This document shows positions 1 through 9,464 of a stretch of 64,000 nt of DNA, piece by piece. The stretch lies in assembly GCF_900094545.1 (NCBI RefSeq), contig NZ_FMAH01000034.1, positions 1 through 64,000 on the forward strand. Direction: 5' to 3'. The translations under genes were made by a program, and so were the position numbers. Positions within the stretch are counted from its first letter, which is position 1. Every line of letters begins with the position of its first letter. This stretch comes from Martinezella miluonensis. GTDB lineage: Bacteria; Pseudomonadota; Alphaproteobacteria; Rhizobiales; Rhizobiaceae. Under the pieces are notes generated by a model that saw only the letters and a program-made list of their open reading frames with translations, did not search any database and was not told the DNA's origin.

Positions 1-46
1 CTGAACTGACCCCCGAAAGTTGGACATCCACTTTCGGGGGTTTTGC

Positions 47-580
47 ATGTCCAAACACAGTCTGGCTTTTAAGCTTTCTGTTGTAGAGTTTTATGAGAAG
101 GGCGAGCGTAGTTGCCGGGAAGTCGGCGCGCATTTCGGAGTGGACCACGGGACGGTTCTCAAATGGGTAGCAAGCTACGAGGCACACGGGGCTGCGGGTC
201 TCGCGAAGAAATTCAGCCGCTACGATGCAGCATTCAAGCTATCGGTTCTCCAACGGATGTGGGAGGATGGGCTCTCCTACCGCCAGACGGCGGCGCTGTT
301 CGACATCCGCAATAAGAGTTGCCTGGCGGATTGGGAGCGATGCTATAAGACTGGCGGAATCGACGCCTTGACCCCAAGCTGCCGAGGAAGGCTCCGATCG
401 ATGCGCGCGCCGCCGATATCAAAACAGCCGCAAGCTTTGCAGAGTGACGAAGCAAAAAGCCGTGAAGAACTGCTGGCGGAGCTGAACTCTCTGCGCATGG
501 AGAACGCCTACCTAAAAAAACTCGAGGCCTTAACGCGGGAGCAACCAGCGCTCAAAAAGCGCAAGTCGTCCAAGCGTTAA
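47..580 (+). CDS. IS150-type transposase OrfA (HTH protein)
   Basis: Small DNA-binding protein of the IS. Two helix-turn-helix repeats are visible in the first 110 residues (the stretch ending in GTVLKWV, and the one containing YRQTAALFDI), the arrangement seen in IS150-group OrfA, followed by a short leucine-zipper-like coiled coil near residues 140-165 (LLAELNSLRMENAYLKK). I use the ATG at 47; an upstream ATG at 20 lies inside the left terminal repeat and is less likely. At codons 157-158 the mRNA reads A-AAA-AAA (514-520), a canonical -1 slippage heptamer, so part of the translation should continue into OrfB; otherwise it stops at 580. Confidence 0.85.
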   Translation: MSKHSLAFKLSVVEFYEKGERSCREVGAHFGVDHGTVLKWVASYEAHGAAGLAKKFSRYDAAFKLSVLQRMWEDGLSYRQTAALFDIRNKSCLADWERCYKTGGIDALTPSCRGRLRSMRAPPISKQPQALQSDEAKSREELLAELNSLRMENAYLKKLEALTREQPALKKRKSSKR

Positions 581-603
581 GGCCGTTCTATCCGTTTGAT
601 GGG

Positions 604-1404
604 TTGCTGAAGCTTTCGGGCCTTTCCCGCAGCACGTTCTACTATCGGCAAAGGATGTCGGCGCTTTGCGACAAGCATGCTGCGCTGAAGGACCGGATCA
701 AGGCTGTCTTCCACGCTCACAAGGGGCGCTATGGCTATCGCCGGGTAACGGCGGCGATCCGCCAGTTCGGACAGACGGTCAATCATAAGACGGTCCAGCG
801 CCTGATGGTCGAGATGGGATTGAAATCTCTGGTGCGGCCGAAGAAATACCGCTCCTACAAGGGTGACGTCGGGCGCACAGCCCCCGATCTCATCAAACGG
901 CAGTTCACCGCACATGCGATCAATCAGAAATGGGTCACCGACGTCACTGAATTTAACGTGGCCGGCGAGAAGCTCTATCTCTCACCGGTTATGGATCTGT
1001 GCAACGGGGAGATTATCGCCTTCGAAACCGCCAGACGGCCGGCCTTCAAGCTGGTGGAAAGCATGTTGAACAAAGCCTTGAACCGGCTGGAAAAGAACGA
1101 ACGGCCGATCCTGCATTCCGATCAGGGATGGCATTACCAGATGCTCCCCTATCAGCGCCTGCTCCAAAAACGCGGCATCGCCCAAAGTATGTCACGCAAA
1201 GGCAATTGCCTCGACAACGCGGCGATAGAAAGCTTCTTCGCTACCCTCAAATCCGAGTTCTTTTATCCGAACCGCTTCGAAAGCATCCAGAGCCTAAATG
1301 ACGGCATCGCCGACTACATCCACTATTACAATCACCAGCGCATCAAACTGAAACTAAAGGGACTGAGCCCTGTCCAATACAGAACTCAGTCCCTATTATC
1401 ATAG
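604..1404 (+). CDS. IS150-type transposase OrfB (DDE integrase domain)
   Basis: Catalytic part of the IS3-family transposase. It has the HTH_21-like N-terminal region (GRYGYRRVTAAI) and an rve integrase core with the three acidic residues in WVTDVTEF, HSDQGWHY and NAAIESFFATLKSE (D, D, E spaced as in IS3). The frame is open upstream to the slippery site at 514-520, and a ribosome slipping back one base there reads straight through to 1404, giving an OrfAB fusion of about 452 residues; that fusion is the expected active transposase. No convincing independent start or ribosome-binding site is visible at 604, so I regard the frameshift product as the real protein. Confidence 0.87.
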   Translation: MLKLSGLSRSTFYYRQRMSALCDKHAALKDRIKAVFHAHKGRYGYRRVTAAIRQFGQTVNHKTVQRLMVEMGLKSLVRPKKYRSYKGDVGRTAPDLIKRQFTAHAINQKWVTDVTEFNVAGEKLYLSPVMDLCNGEIIAFETARRPAFKLVESMLNKALNRLEKNERPILHSDQGWHYQMLPYQRLLQKRGIAQSMSRKGNCLDNAAIESFFATLKSEFFYPNRFESIQSLNDGIADYIHYYNHQRIKLKLKGLSPVQYRTQSLLS

Positions 1405-1476
1405 CCCGTCAACCGTCCAACTTTACGGGGTCAGTTCAAACGTGACGGCTTTCAAAGACGGGCGGTGCGGAAAGAG

Positions 1477-1953
1477 TTATGCCGCCAGTTCTTCCGTTTC
1501 ATTTTCCTTGAACATTTTGGCAAGGTTCAGGAAGCAGATCATTCCGTTCTCGGTGGCGATAATACCTTCGCAATAGGCGCGGTCGAAGGAGGCGGTAACT
1601 TCCGGAACCGGCTGCACCTGGCTGGAGGCGATCGTAAGGATGTCGGAGACGCGGTCGACCAACATACCGATGACCATGTTGTGCACTTCGGCGACGACGA
1701 TGGCGCTTCGCTCATTGGCGACCGTGCTCTGCATGCCGAGCTTGTAGGCAAGGTCGATGATCGGGATCACCGAGCCGCGCAGGTTCATGACGCCGATGAC
1801 ATCGGCCGGGGCGTGCGGAATCGGCGTGGACGGCGCCCAGCCGCGGATTTCGCGGATCGTGGTGGTCTTGACGCAGAATTCCTGATCATGCAGCCGGAAG
1901 GCAATGATCTCCAGAGTTTCGCCGCTGAAGCTGGTGGAATTGATCGTGGCCAT
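1477..1953 (-). CDS. cheW: CheW-type chemotaxis coupling protein
   Basis: A single CheW domain protein of 158 residues, which couples chemoreceptors to the histidine kinase CheA at the inner membrane. The CheW fold is recognisable from the N-terminal ETLEIIAFRLHDQEFCV strand, the VMNLRGSVIPIIDL segment and the conserved VDRVSDIL region. I start it at 1953 rather than at the ATG 15 bases upstream, because GGGAAGAA lies at proper distance before the inner ATG. It stands alone here (arginase behind it, the IS beyond it), so it is probably an orphan CheW rather than part of a che operon, unless the IS separated it from partners left of the window. Confidence 0.9.
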   Translation of the reverse strand: MATINSTSFSGETLEIIAFRLHDQEFCVKTTTIREIRGWAPSTPIPHAPADVIGVMNLRGSVIPIIDLAYKLGMQSTVANERSAIVVAEVHNMVIGMLVDRVSDILTIASSQVQPVPEVTASFDRAYCEGIIATENGMICFLNLAKMFKENETEELAA

Positions 1954-2106
1954 GAACGTTCTTCCCATTGAACCTTGGCGCCAAATCCGGCGCGTTCAGG
2001 TCAAGATAGAGCAAGAACATTGCTTAAACCTAAATCTGCCGACAAGGTTTTGAGGGTGCTGAGGTGTGATCCCGGCCAAACGGCTCGGGATCACCAAGAA
2101 AAGCGC

Positions 2107-3042
2107 TTAGGCGGCTCGCGTCGGGCGATCGAAGATGCGGCGGCCGAAGAGGCTTGCTGCCATCTCCACGAGAACGCGCGCGCTCTTGCCGCGATCGTCG
2201 AGGAAGGGGTTGAGTTCGACGAGATCGAGCGACGAGACAAGGCTGCTGTCGGAAAGCATCTCCATGATGAGATGCGCCTCGCGATAGGTGGCGCCGCCTG
2301 GCACCGTCGTACCGACGCCCGGTGCGATATCCGGATCGAGGAAGTCGACGTCGAAGCTGACATGCAACAGGCCGTTGGCAGCGCTGACGGTGTCCAGCAC
2401 CTTGCGCATGATGGCGGCGACGCCCTGCTCGTCGAGCGAGCGCATGTCGAAGACGTTGACGCCGTGCTCGCGGATTTCCTCGCGCTCGCGCGGATCGACC
2501 GAGCGGATGCCGACCTGGAAGACCTTCGTCGGGTCCACCAGCGGCCGGTCGGCCTGCAGAACATTGGCTATTTCCGCCTCGCCGCAGAAGAAGGCGACAG
2601 GCATGCCGTGGATATTGCCCGACGGCGAGGTCGCCGGCGAATTGAAATCCGAATGCGCGTCCAGCCAGAGGACGAAGAGCGGCCGGCCAACTTCCGCCGC
2701 ATGGCGCGCCATGCCGGAAACGCTGCCCATGGACAGGCTGTGATCGCCGCCGAGGATCAGCGGGAAGCCGCCGGACGATGCGACATCGTAGACTTTCGCT
2801 TCCAGCGCGCGCGTGAAGGCGCCGACGATCTTCAGATTATGGGCGCGCGGATCGTCAGGCAGATCGGCCGCCGGGGCAGGGCGCAGGTCGCCGCTATCGG
2901 TGACACGATGGCCGAGCTCGATCAGCGTCGTCTCGATGCCGGCGATGCGAAGCGCCGTCGGACCCATGCCGGCGCCGCGTCGGCCCGAACCTTCTTCAAG
3001 GGGAACGCCGATCAATGTGATGGGGGTGGATTGCGTATTCAT
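2107..3042 (-). CDS. rocF: arginase
   Basis: Ureohydrolase-family enzyme that splits L-arginine to ornithine and urea in the cytoplasm; 311 residues, normal for arginases. The binuclear manganese ligands are all present: GGDHS, the DAHSD motif (LWLDAHSDFNSP), and the SFDVDFLDP motif; an SGNIHGMP segment matches the guanidino-binding loop, and the conserved late Glu is in DLVELNPF. I choose the ATG at 3042 because GGAG lies 8 bases upstream; two earlier in-frame ATGs (3048, 3081) fit less well. Two inverted repeats upstream (3089-3108 and 3119-3144) look like regulatory operators. In related genomes a divergent Lrp-type regulator is common beside arginase, but none is here. Confidence 0.92.
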   Translation of the reverse strand: MNTQSTPITLIGVPLEEGSGRRGAGMGPTALRIAGIETTLIELGHRVTDSGDLRPAPAADLPDDPRAHNLKIVGAFTRALEAKVYDVASSGGFPLILGGDHSLSMGSVSGMARHAAEVGRPLFVLWLDAHSDFNSPATSPSGNIHGMPVAFFCGEAEIANVLQADRPLVDPTKVFQVGIRSVDPREREEIREHGVNVFDMRSLDEQGVAAIMRKVLDTVSAANGLLHVSFDVDFLDPDIAPGVGTTVPGGATYREAHLIMEMLSDSSLVSSLDLVELNPFLDDRGKSARVLVEMAASLFGRRIFDRPTRAA

Positions 3043-3088
3043 CGGCATTGCTCCGAAGGTTAGAGGCTGTCGGGTCGGCATTATTCAT

Positions 3089-3144
3089 TTTTTGCATGAC
3101 AGCAAAAAGATGGAAATTTGTCGAATTTTGATTGTCTTTCGACA
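3089..3144 (-). promoter_or_regulatory. paired inverted repeats upstream of arginase, candidate operator
   Basis: Two perfect inverted repeats lie 47-102 bases before the arginase start: TTTTTGC-N6-GCAAAAA (3089-3108) and TGTCGAA-N12-TTCGACA (3119-3144). The surrounding DNA is A/T-rich relative to the genes, as expected of a promoter. The first fits the loose LysR/Lrp-style dyad pattern. That they bind a regulator of arginine catabolism is inference from position only. Confidence 0.4.
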
Positions 3145-3289
3145 GATTGTTCAATCCGAATTGCCAGAATGGCTAGCATATGGATGACCCTGCCATTCGA
3201 CGAAACGCTCCGCTTGAGCAGGATGATCGGCTGACATCAACACGACTGAGTCCAATATTGCTGCAGGTCAGCAGAATGGATGTTGCAAC

Positions 3290-6200
3290 TCAATACTCGT
3301 GTTCATAGACGATGCCGGCTTCGCCTGCGCCGTCCGATCCGGCCGCACCGCGCAGCTTCACCCCGCGCCCGACGTCGAGATTGATGATTGCCTTGGTGTT
3401 GTTGGAGGCGCCTTGCTGCAGCTCGATGTACGTACGCTTGTTGATGTACTTGCCGGCGCCGACCTGAGCCTGACCGTTCGAATCGGTCGAAATGTCCAGA
3501 TCGTCGACGCCGAGATGGCTGCGCAGGCCCTCGAACAGCGAGGTGGAGCGGCCGCCTGCCAGCTGGCTCGCGGCATCGGCGAGCTGGGCGATCTGCATGG
3601 CGGATAGTTTCGACATGGACTGGCCGAAGATCAACTGCGCCAGGACTTCGTCCTGCGGCAGGGCGGGCGAGGAGGAGAAGCCGATCTGCGGATCGGTGGC
3701 GAGGCCCGTGACATCGACGGTGATCGTGGTGGAGCCCGCCGAGGATGTCGCTTCCATATTAAGCGCCGGTGTCAGGTCGCCCCCGAAGGTGATCCTGCTG
3801 GTATTGGTGAAATCCAGCCTGCGGCTCAAGATGCTGAGGCGCCCGCGCCGCATGGTGAAGCCGCCGGACACGATCGGCTCAGCGGCCGTGCCGCGTACCG
3901 TGACGCTGCCACCGAGCTCGGCGTCGATGCCGCGACCACGCACGAAAATCTGCGAGGGAGCATCAAGCTGCAGGTCGATGCCAAGGGTCGTCGACTTGCT
4001 TCGCGGCCCCTCCGGCTTCTGATCCTTGAACTGGGCATTGACCGCGGCGGACGCATTCTTATGCTTGATATTGATCTCGGAAAGCGAAGCCGGCAGCTTT
4101 TCAGGCACGGTGATCGATGCCTTGTTGATCCTGAGATTGCCCGTCAGCATCGGCGCGGTCATCAGCGGCCCCTTGACGCCGAGCGTGCCGTTGACGGTCG
4201 CGGTCACCAAGGTTCCGTCGATATAGGTTGCATTGTTGAACTTCACCTGGATATCCGCCGGGAAGCCGCTATCCGGGGCAATACCGACCGTGCCGCTGCC
4301 CGATATGCTGCCGCCGCTGGTCAAATTGCCGCTCAGCCGTGAAATGACGGCCTGCTTGCCATCGAGCGTTACGGTCACGGCGAGGCCGTTGAGCGTCAGG
4401 TTGCGGCGAACATCGACAAGCTTGGCGCCGTCGGTGGAAATCGAGCCGGTAATGGCCGGTGCTGCCGTGGTGCCGCCGATCTGCATGTCGATCCTGGCGG
4501 TACCCGTCATGACAAGGCCCTGTGCGGCGAGCTGGCCGGCAAGGGCGTCGAACGGCAGATTGCCAGCGAACTTCAGCGCCATGGCCTTGTTGCCGGCGAT
4601 CGCGACCGTGCCGCCGCCATTGAGCGCCAAGCCGCTCTGGCCGGTCAGGTTCGTATTGATGGTGACGACGTTGTCGGCGAACTTGCCGTCCGCCTTGATG
4701 CCGAGCGGCGCAAGGCCGGCGGATTTCGTCTGGCTGGTGGCGGCGCCCGACCAGTTGGTCTGGAATGCCACGACAGGAGAGGTGGCCTTGCCGGTGACCG
4801 TCACCGTGCCGGAGATGACGCCCTCGGCTGATAGCGTCGGCGCGAAGACATTGGCAAGGCTTGCCGGCAGGTTGGCAATCTTGGCATTGATGTTCAGGGC
4901 CTGACCGGCAGAGCCATCGACGGTGACGGAGCCGCCGCCCGTCTGAAGGGTCAAGCCGTTCAGCACCGCGGCACCGTCCTTGATGACGATCTTTGTGGGA
5001 GCTGCGAGCTTCACCGGTATCGTCCGCGGTGCGCCGGCGAAGGCGTCGAGGCTGACGGTGGTCTGGCCGCCAGCCGTCTCAACGCTGCCGCGCGTCGTCA
5101 GCGGTGCATTGTCATAGGCCGATTTTAGATCGAAGTTCGTGCGGCTGCCTTGTTGGGTGAAGGTCAATGCCAGATCGGCGATGCGGTTGGCGCCGGAGGC
5201 GATGGTGTCGGCGCGGATGCTGCCATTTGCCGAGAAGGCCTTGAGATCGTCCACAGTGAGTGCCACGGCCGGCTTGCTGATGATGAGATCGTCACGACGG
5301 ATGCCGTTGCCATCGGCATTCACCTTGAGCCCGATCTTGCCGCCGACGCTGGAGATATCGAGCGAGCCTTTGAGGTCTCCCTCGGCCTTCTGGCCTGCAA
5401 GAGCCGCGAGCAGGCTGAGGTCGGGCAGGTTGAAGGTCATCGCACCGGTGGGCTCGAAGCTCGGCGAAAGGTCCAGCTTGCCTTGCAGCTTGTTGGTACC
5501 GATTTCGGCTGATAGCGACGGAATGCTCGTGCGGCCGTCCCTGGAAACGGCATCGGCGGTGATGCGGATCGGCTTGCCGTCGATCGCGCCGGTCGCCTGA
5601 ATATTCGCTTGCGGTGCCTTGGGGTCGGCCGTTCCGGTCACGCCGATATCAAGCGTATCCAAGAGCCGTCCCGCCAGCTTGACGTTGACGGCCTTGGCCG
5701 TCGCGTCGATGCCGAGCGCGGTAAGCTGACCCTTGGTCTTGAGACCGATATCGGCCTGCCCCTGCGCATTGGGGATGAGCTTGGAAAGATCGAGCAGCTT
5801 GCCTGAGAGATCTGAAGTCAGCGTCTGACCGTTGAGCGCGACATTGCCGCTGATCTCGGCGACATTGGATTTCACCGCGAGCTTGGAGAGCGTTATCTTG
5901 GTCGGCACGGTGCCGGCGACTTGGCCCTCCAGCGAAATGGTTCCCTCGAACTTGTTCGATATGCCGTCGGGCAGCACGCCGGGCAGGGCGAACAGCTTGA
6001 AATTGCCCGTCAGTGCCTTCGACGACAGCGTGTATTTGCCGTTGACGGTGCCGCCGATGCTGGCGCTTTCCAGCGTCGTGTTGTTGAAGCCAATCGTATC
6101 GGGCGAGAGCTGCAACGGCGCCGTCAAGGCAATGGGTGCACGGATCAGGCGATTGAGATCGGCGCTGATGAAAGCTGTTTGACCGACGACGAGGCGGAGC

Positions 6201-7474
6201 TGCAACGGGCCGGACATGCCAGCGAGATTGAAGGCATCGCTTCTGGCGCTGAGATTGACCTGGCCAATCTGGCCCTGCGGTGTGCTGACGGTGTCGAGCC
6301 CGGCCTTTGCGTCGATTTTCACCGATTGGGCCGCGCCGGTCAGTGCGATATCGACCCGCGAAATCAGGGCGCGGACCTCGCCATTCTCCATCGGCCAGCG
6401 GAAGTCGACAGGGCCCGATGTGCCGAGCAGATTGGCATTGAGGCTGTTATTGCCGGTGGGATCGAGCGTGCCCGATGCGGCAAGAACGGCGCTGCCGGTG
6501 GCAAGATTGCCCGTCTGAATGTCGATCTTGCCCTTGCCGTCGAAAGTTGCCGAGACATCGATGGTCGTCTGGCCGGCGAAGAGAGGGCGCATGGTCGGGG
6601 GCAGCAGCGAGTCGACGTTGCCGCCGCCCTTGACGTCTATGTGGTGCAGGCCATCGGCCGAGAGACTGTGATGGCCGCTGATGGCAACCGTCGGCTTGCC
6701 GTCGAGTGCCGCCTGCAGCTTGCCGGCCCAATTGGAGAGAGGTCCCTCGCCCGAAAGGTCGATATTGATGGCCGGGCCGCCCGGCAGGTGCAGAAGGCTG
6801 GCCAGCATGCCGTTGCGCGGCTCGGAGATCCGGGTCTTCAGCTTCAGCTGGTTTTCGGCCGGCGCGAAGGCGACATCGGCGGAAAGCTTGGCATCGGGCA
6901 CATTATGGCGGCTGGCATCGAGCGTGAGGCCCATGCTGCTGCTGTTTGCCTTGACGCTGCCGTCGGCGGTCAGAGCGAAATCCTGGCCTGCCACAGCTTG
7001 CCCGACGCGCAGATCGGGCAGGGCGATCGCGTCGATATTGATGGCGATAGGTAGCGAAAAGCCGCCGCTGCTTGTTGTCTGCGTTTCCTGCTTGGGTGCT
7101 GTCGTCGAAACCGGCAGGCGCTGGAAGTCGATCACATCGGCTGCAACGCGCTCCGCATGGAAGGTACCCGTCAGCAGAGAAAGCGGAGACCAGTCGACGG
7201 CAAGGTTCTGTACCTTGGCGTAGATACCCTTCGTATCGGAGACGGTGATCGAACCGGCTCTCAGATTGCCGTTCAGCAGGCCGGAGGGCGCGGCGATGAC
7301 GATGGTGCGGTCCGGCGTCGAGGCGAGCTTGGCCACCTGGTCGACGGCATAGCTTGTTGCTAAGGGTACCATGCCGACGACGAGCACCGCCGCAATCACG
7401 AGCAAAAGGATCGCTACGGCCGCATAGGCGATCCAGCGCACCAGTTTCCCGAGAATTCGAATCAATATGCTCAT
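3290..7474 (-). CDS. tamB: TamB-type translocation and assembly module protein
   Basis: Very large (1394 residues) inner-membrane-anchored periplasmic protein of the AsmA/TamB superfamily. After a start at 7474 (MSILIRIL) there is one N-terminal membrane helix (about residues 10-35, rich in A/I/V/L), then more than 1000 residues of short repetitive beta-strand segments typical of the lipid-groove beta-taco fold, and a C-terminal TamB (DUF490) domain ending in the aromatic tail YEHEY. TamB bridges the envelope to the BamA-like TamA and has been linked to outer-membrane protein insertion and phospholipid transport. It lies 64 bp downstream of tamA on the same strand, so the two are surely one operon. 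An ATG 99 bases upstream of my start adds unlikely sequence. Confidence 0.9.
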   Translation of the reverse strand: MSILIRILGKLVRWIAYAAVAILLLVIAAVLVVGMVPLATSYAVDQVAKLASTPDRTIVIAAPSGLLNGNLRAGSITVSDTKGIYAKVQNLAVDWSPLSLLTGTFHAERVAADVIDFQRLPVSTTAPKQETQTTSSGGFSLPIAINIDAIALPDLRVGQAVAGQDFALTADGSVKANSSSMGLTLDASRHNVPDAKLSADVAFAPAENQLKLKTRISEPRNGMLASLLHLPGGPAINIDLSGEGPLSNWAGKLQAALDGKPTVAISGHHSLSADGLHHIDVKGGGNVDSLLPPTMRPLFAGQTTIDVSATFDGKGKIDIQTGNLATGSAVLAASGTLDPTGNNSLNANLLGTSGPVDFRWPMENGEVRALISRVDIALTGAAQSVKIDAKAGLDTVSTPQGQIGQVNLSARSDAFNLAGMSGPLQLRLVVGQTAFISADLNRLIRAPIALTAPLQLSPDTIGFNNTTLESASIGGTVNGKYTLSSKALTGNFKLFALPGVLPDGISNKFEGTISLEGQVAGTVPTKITLSKLAVKSNVAEISGNVALNGQTLTSDLSGKLLDLSKLIPNAQGQADIGLKTKGQLTALGIDATAKAVNVKLAGRLLDTLDIGVTGTADPKAPQANIQATGAIDGKPIRITADAVSRDGRTSIPSLSAEIGTNKLQGKLDLSPSFEPTGAMTFNLPDLSLLAALAGQKAEGDLKGSLDISSVGGKIGLKVNADGNGIRRDDLIISKPAVALTVDDLKAFSANGSIRADTIASGANRIADLALTFTQQGSRTNFDLKSAYDNAPLTTRGSVETAGGQTTVSLDAFAGAPRTIPVKLAAPTKIVIKDGAAVLNGLTLQTGGGSVTVDGSAGQALNINAKIANLPASLANVFAPTLSAEGVISGTVTVTGKATSPVVAFQTNWSGAATSQTKSAGLAPLGIKADGKFADNVVTINTNLTGQSGLALNGGGTVAIAGNKAMALKFAGNLPFDALAGQLAAQGLVMTGTARIDMQIGGTTAAPAITGSISTDGAKLVDVRRNLTLNGLAVTVTLDGKQAVISRLSGNLTSGGSISGSGTVGIAPDSGFPADIQVKFNNATYIDGTLVTATVNGTLGVKGPLMTAPMLTGNLRINKASITVPEKLPASLSEINIKHKNASAAVNAQFKDQKPEGPRSKSTTLGIDLQLDAPSQIFVRGRGIDAELGGSVTVRGTAAEPIVSGGFTMRRGRLSILSRRLDFTNTSRITFGGDLTPALNMEATSSAGSTTITVDVTGLATDPQIGFSSSPALPQDEVLAQLIFGQSMSKLSAMQIAQLADAASQLAGGRSTSLFEGLRSHLGVDDLDISTDSNGQAQVGAGKYINKRTYIELQQGASNNTKAIINLDVGRGVKLRGAAGSDGAGEAGIVYEHEY

Positions 7475-7538
7475 GAAAGCAACAGTAGCCTCAATTTTGT
7501 AGCCGTGCGTGAAATGCCCGCGACAACTCTGCGGTTTG

Positions 7539-9464
7539 TCAGAAGGCCTGGCCGATGCCGGCATAGATACCATAGGCCGTGCCGTTGTTGTACTTGTTCA
7601 ACGGAACGGCGACGTCCAGCCTGATCGGGCCGAACGGAGTGGCGTAGCGCAGACCGACGCCGGCGCCCATGCGCAGATCTGAGGCGTCGGGCAAGGCGCT
7701 GTCGGTGACGCTACCCACATCGATGAAGGGCACGACGCCGATCGTATCGGTGATCTTCACACGCGCTTCCAACGAAGCCGTCACATAGGAACGTCCGCCA
7801 AGCGCATCCCCTTTGGAATTATAGGGCGTGATTTCCTGATAGCCATAGCCGCGCACCGAACCGCCGCCGCCGGCATAGAAGCGCCGGGTGGCGGGAATGT
7901 CCTGGATGCCGTTTGCACCCAGCAGCGAGCCGGCGGCAAGCTTGCCGGCGAAGACGACATTGTTGTTGGCGCCTATGCCCTTATAGCCGGTGATCGAACC
8001 CTCAAAGGAGCTGAACACCGTGCCGCCCATCGACTCGTAGCTCGGCTTGGCGCTGAAGGAGGCGCGAAAGCCTTCGGTGGGATCCAGCTTGTTGTCGCGC
8101 GTGTCGCGGACATATTCGAGCGGGATCGCGACCGTCAGATATTTCTGCTTTCCGAAGGCGTCGGTCGTGTCGGCTTCATAGGAGACTTCGCCGCCGCCAG
8201 AGACCGTGTCCTGATCGTTGATTTCATAGGCAAGGCCGGCACTCGCAGTCACCGTATTGGCGTCATAGGCGTCCGGGTGCAGGCTCTGCATCTTCAGGCC
8301 AGCGGTGAAGGTCGCCGACGGGTAGAAGGTTGCTGGCCGGACGTAGGTAATGCCGGCGGTATAATCGAGCTGGCCGACATCGGTGGTTTCGCCGATGCGC
8401 GATACCGATCCTTCGATGCGCAGCGTATCCGCGCGCCCCGTCAGATTGCGGTGCCCCCAATAACCCTGCAGGCCGAAGCCGTCGATGGTGGAATATTGCG
8501 CTCCGACGCCGAGGAAGCGCTGTTTGCCCTCGGATACCTCGATGGTCGTCGGGATGCTGCCGTCCGGGGCCAGCTTGTCCGCCTCGCGGATGGTGACGCT
8601 GGAGAAGACGCCGAGTTTTCTCAAGCGGTCCGACGCTTTTTTCAATTCGTCGGGCGAATAGGGCTTGCCTTCATTGATGCGAGCATAGCGCTTGATGAAA
8701 TCCGGATCGACCGATTTCTGGCCGGTAACGCCGACATTGCCGAAAGGCGCCACCGGGCCGCTTTCGACTTTGAGCGAGACATCGACCGTATTCGTCGCGT
8801 GGTCGGCAACGACGTCGCGCTTGTCGAGCTTGGCAAGAGGATGCCCTTCATTGTTGAAGTCGGCAACCATCTTGTCAGCCGCCTTGAGAATGTTCAGGGA
8901 GCCGGCATCGCCACCATGCGCTAACCCATAACGAGTGGGATCCAGCCTGCTGGCATCGCCAAGCAAGGTGACCCTGCCGAGCTTGAAGAGAGGGCCCGGT
9001 TCTACGCTGATGGCAACGGCAACAGGTTTGGAGCGGCCGAAGGTGGGCGTCGGCGGCAATGCATCGAGAGGCGTGCCGTTGACGGTGATGGTTACCACAC
9101 CGCCGTAGCGTGCCTTTTCATAGAGGGCGGCGATCAGCCGGTCGCGATCGTCGCGCGCCTTCACGACAACGCCGAGGTCGCCGGATACGGGCTTGTCCTT
9201 GTCGGAAACCAGCATGGAGCTGCGCTCCAGGGCTTCCTTCAGGTCCTTGTCGAGATTATCCGCCTTGAAATCGACCGTATAACGAACGGGATCGGAAACC
9301 TGATCCGTCGCTTCGTCTTCACCCCAGAGCTTTATTCCGAAGAGCTTGAAAGCAAAGGCATTTTCGGCGCACACCGGACCGAGCGCAATCGTTGCCGCAA
9401 CCGCTGCCACGGTTCCTGCTTGCCGATACGCAATACTCTTCTTCGGTTCAGTTCTTTTATGCAT
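7539..9464 (-). CDS. tamA: TamA-type outer-membrane assembly protein (BamA/Omp85 family)
   Basis: Outer-membrane beta-barrel partner of TamB, 641 residues. A cleavable signal peptide covers about residues 1-38 (cleavage likely after AFA, before FKLFGIKLW). Residues about 60-330 contain POTRA-like repeats, recognisable in the GPLFKLGRVTLLG and GPVAPFGNVGVTG segments; the C-terminal half is an Omp85 barrel with the characteristic GGGGSVRGYGYQ motif (the lid-lock RGY) and a terminal Phe (AGIGQAF), the signal for barrel insertion by BAM. It is the first gene of the tamA-tamB pair. The 323-bp gap upstream presumably carries its promoter. Confidence 0.92.
   Translation of the reverse strand: MHKRTEPKKSIAYRQAGTVAAVAATIALGPVCAENAFAFKLFGIKLWGEDEATDQVSDPVRYTVDFKADNLDKDLKEALERSSMLVSDKDKPVSGDLGVVVKARDDRDRLIAALYEKARYGGVVTITVNGTPLDALPPTPTFGRSKPVAVAISVEPGPLFKLGRVTLLGDASRLDPTRYGLAHGGDAGSLNILKAADKMVADFNNEGHPLAKLDKRDVVADHATNTVDVSLKVESGPVAPFGNVGVTGQKSVDPDFIKRYARINEGKPYSPDELKKASDRLRKLGVFSSVTIREADKLAPDGSIPTTIEVSEGKQRFLGVGAQYSTIDGFGLQGYWGHRNLTGRADTLRIEGSVSRIGETTDVGQLDYTAGITYVRPATFYPSATFTAGLKMQSLHPDAYDANTVTASAGLAYEINDQDTVSGGGEVSYEADTTDAFGKQKYLTVAIPLEYVRDTRDNKLDPTEGFRASFSAKPSYESMGGTVFSSFEGSITGYKGIGANNNVVFAGKLAAGSLLGANGIQDIPATRRFYAGGGGSVRGYGYQEITPYNSKGDALGGRSYVTASLEARVKITDTIGVVPFIDVGSVTDSALPDASDLRMGAGVGLRYATPFGPIRLDVAVPLNKYNNGTAYGIYAGIGQAF

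Larger units (their letters stand above)
2..1438 (+). mobile_element. IS3-family insertion sequence, IS150-type, complete
   Basis: The element begins TGAACTGACCCC and ends with the inverse of that string (1427-1438), so it has the TG...CA termini of the IS3 family; the imperfect inverted repeats run about 24 bp (2-25 and 1415-1438). It carries two overlapping-phase genes, an HTH OrfA and a DDE OrfB, joined by an A7 slippery site at 514-520. The 3 bp to its right are AAC, and the single base to its left is C, compatible with a 3-bp target duplication that the window edge cuts. Both reading frames are intact, so it looks capable of movement. It lies 38 bp beyond the cheW stop codon and does not interrupt a gene I can see. 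Confidence 0.9.

Noticed and set aside
1975..3063. 362-codon plus-strand frame over arginase
   Set aside because: Antisense to arginase, no similarity; arginase is complete and well supported.
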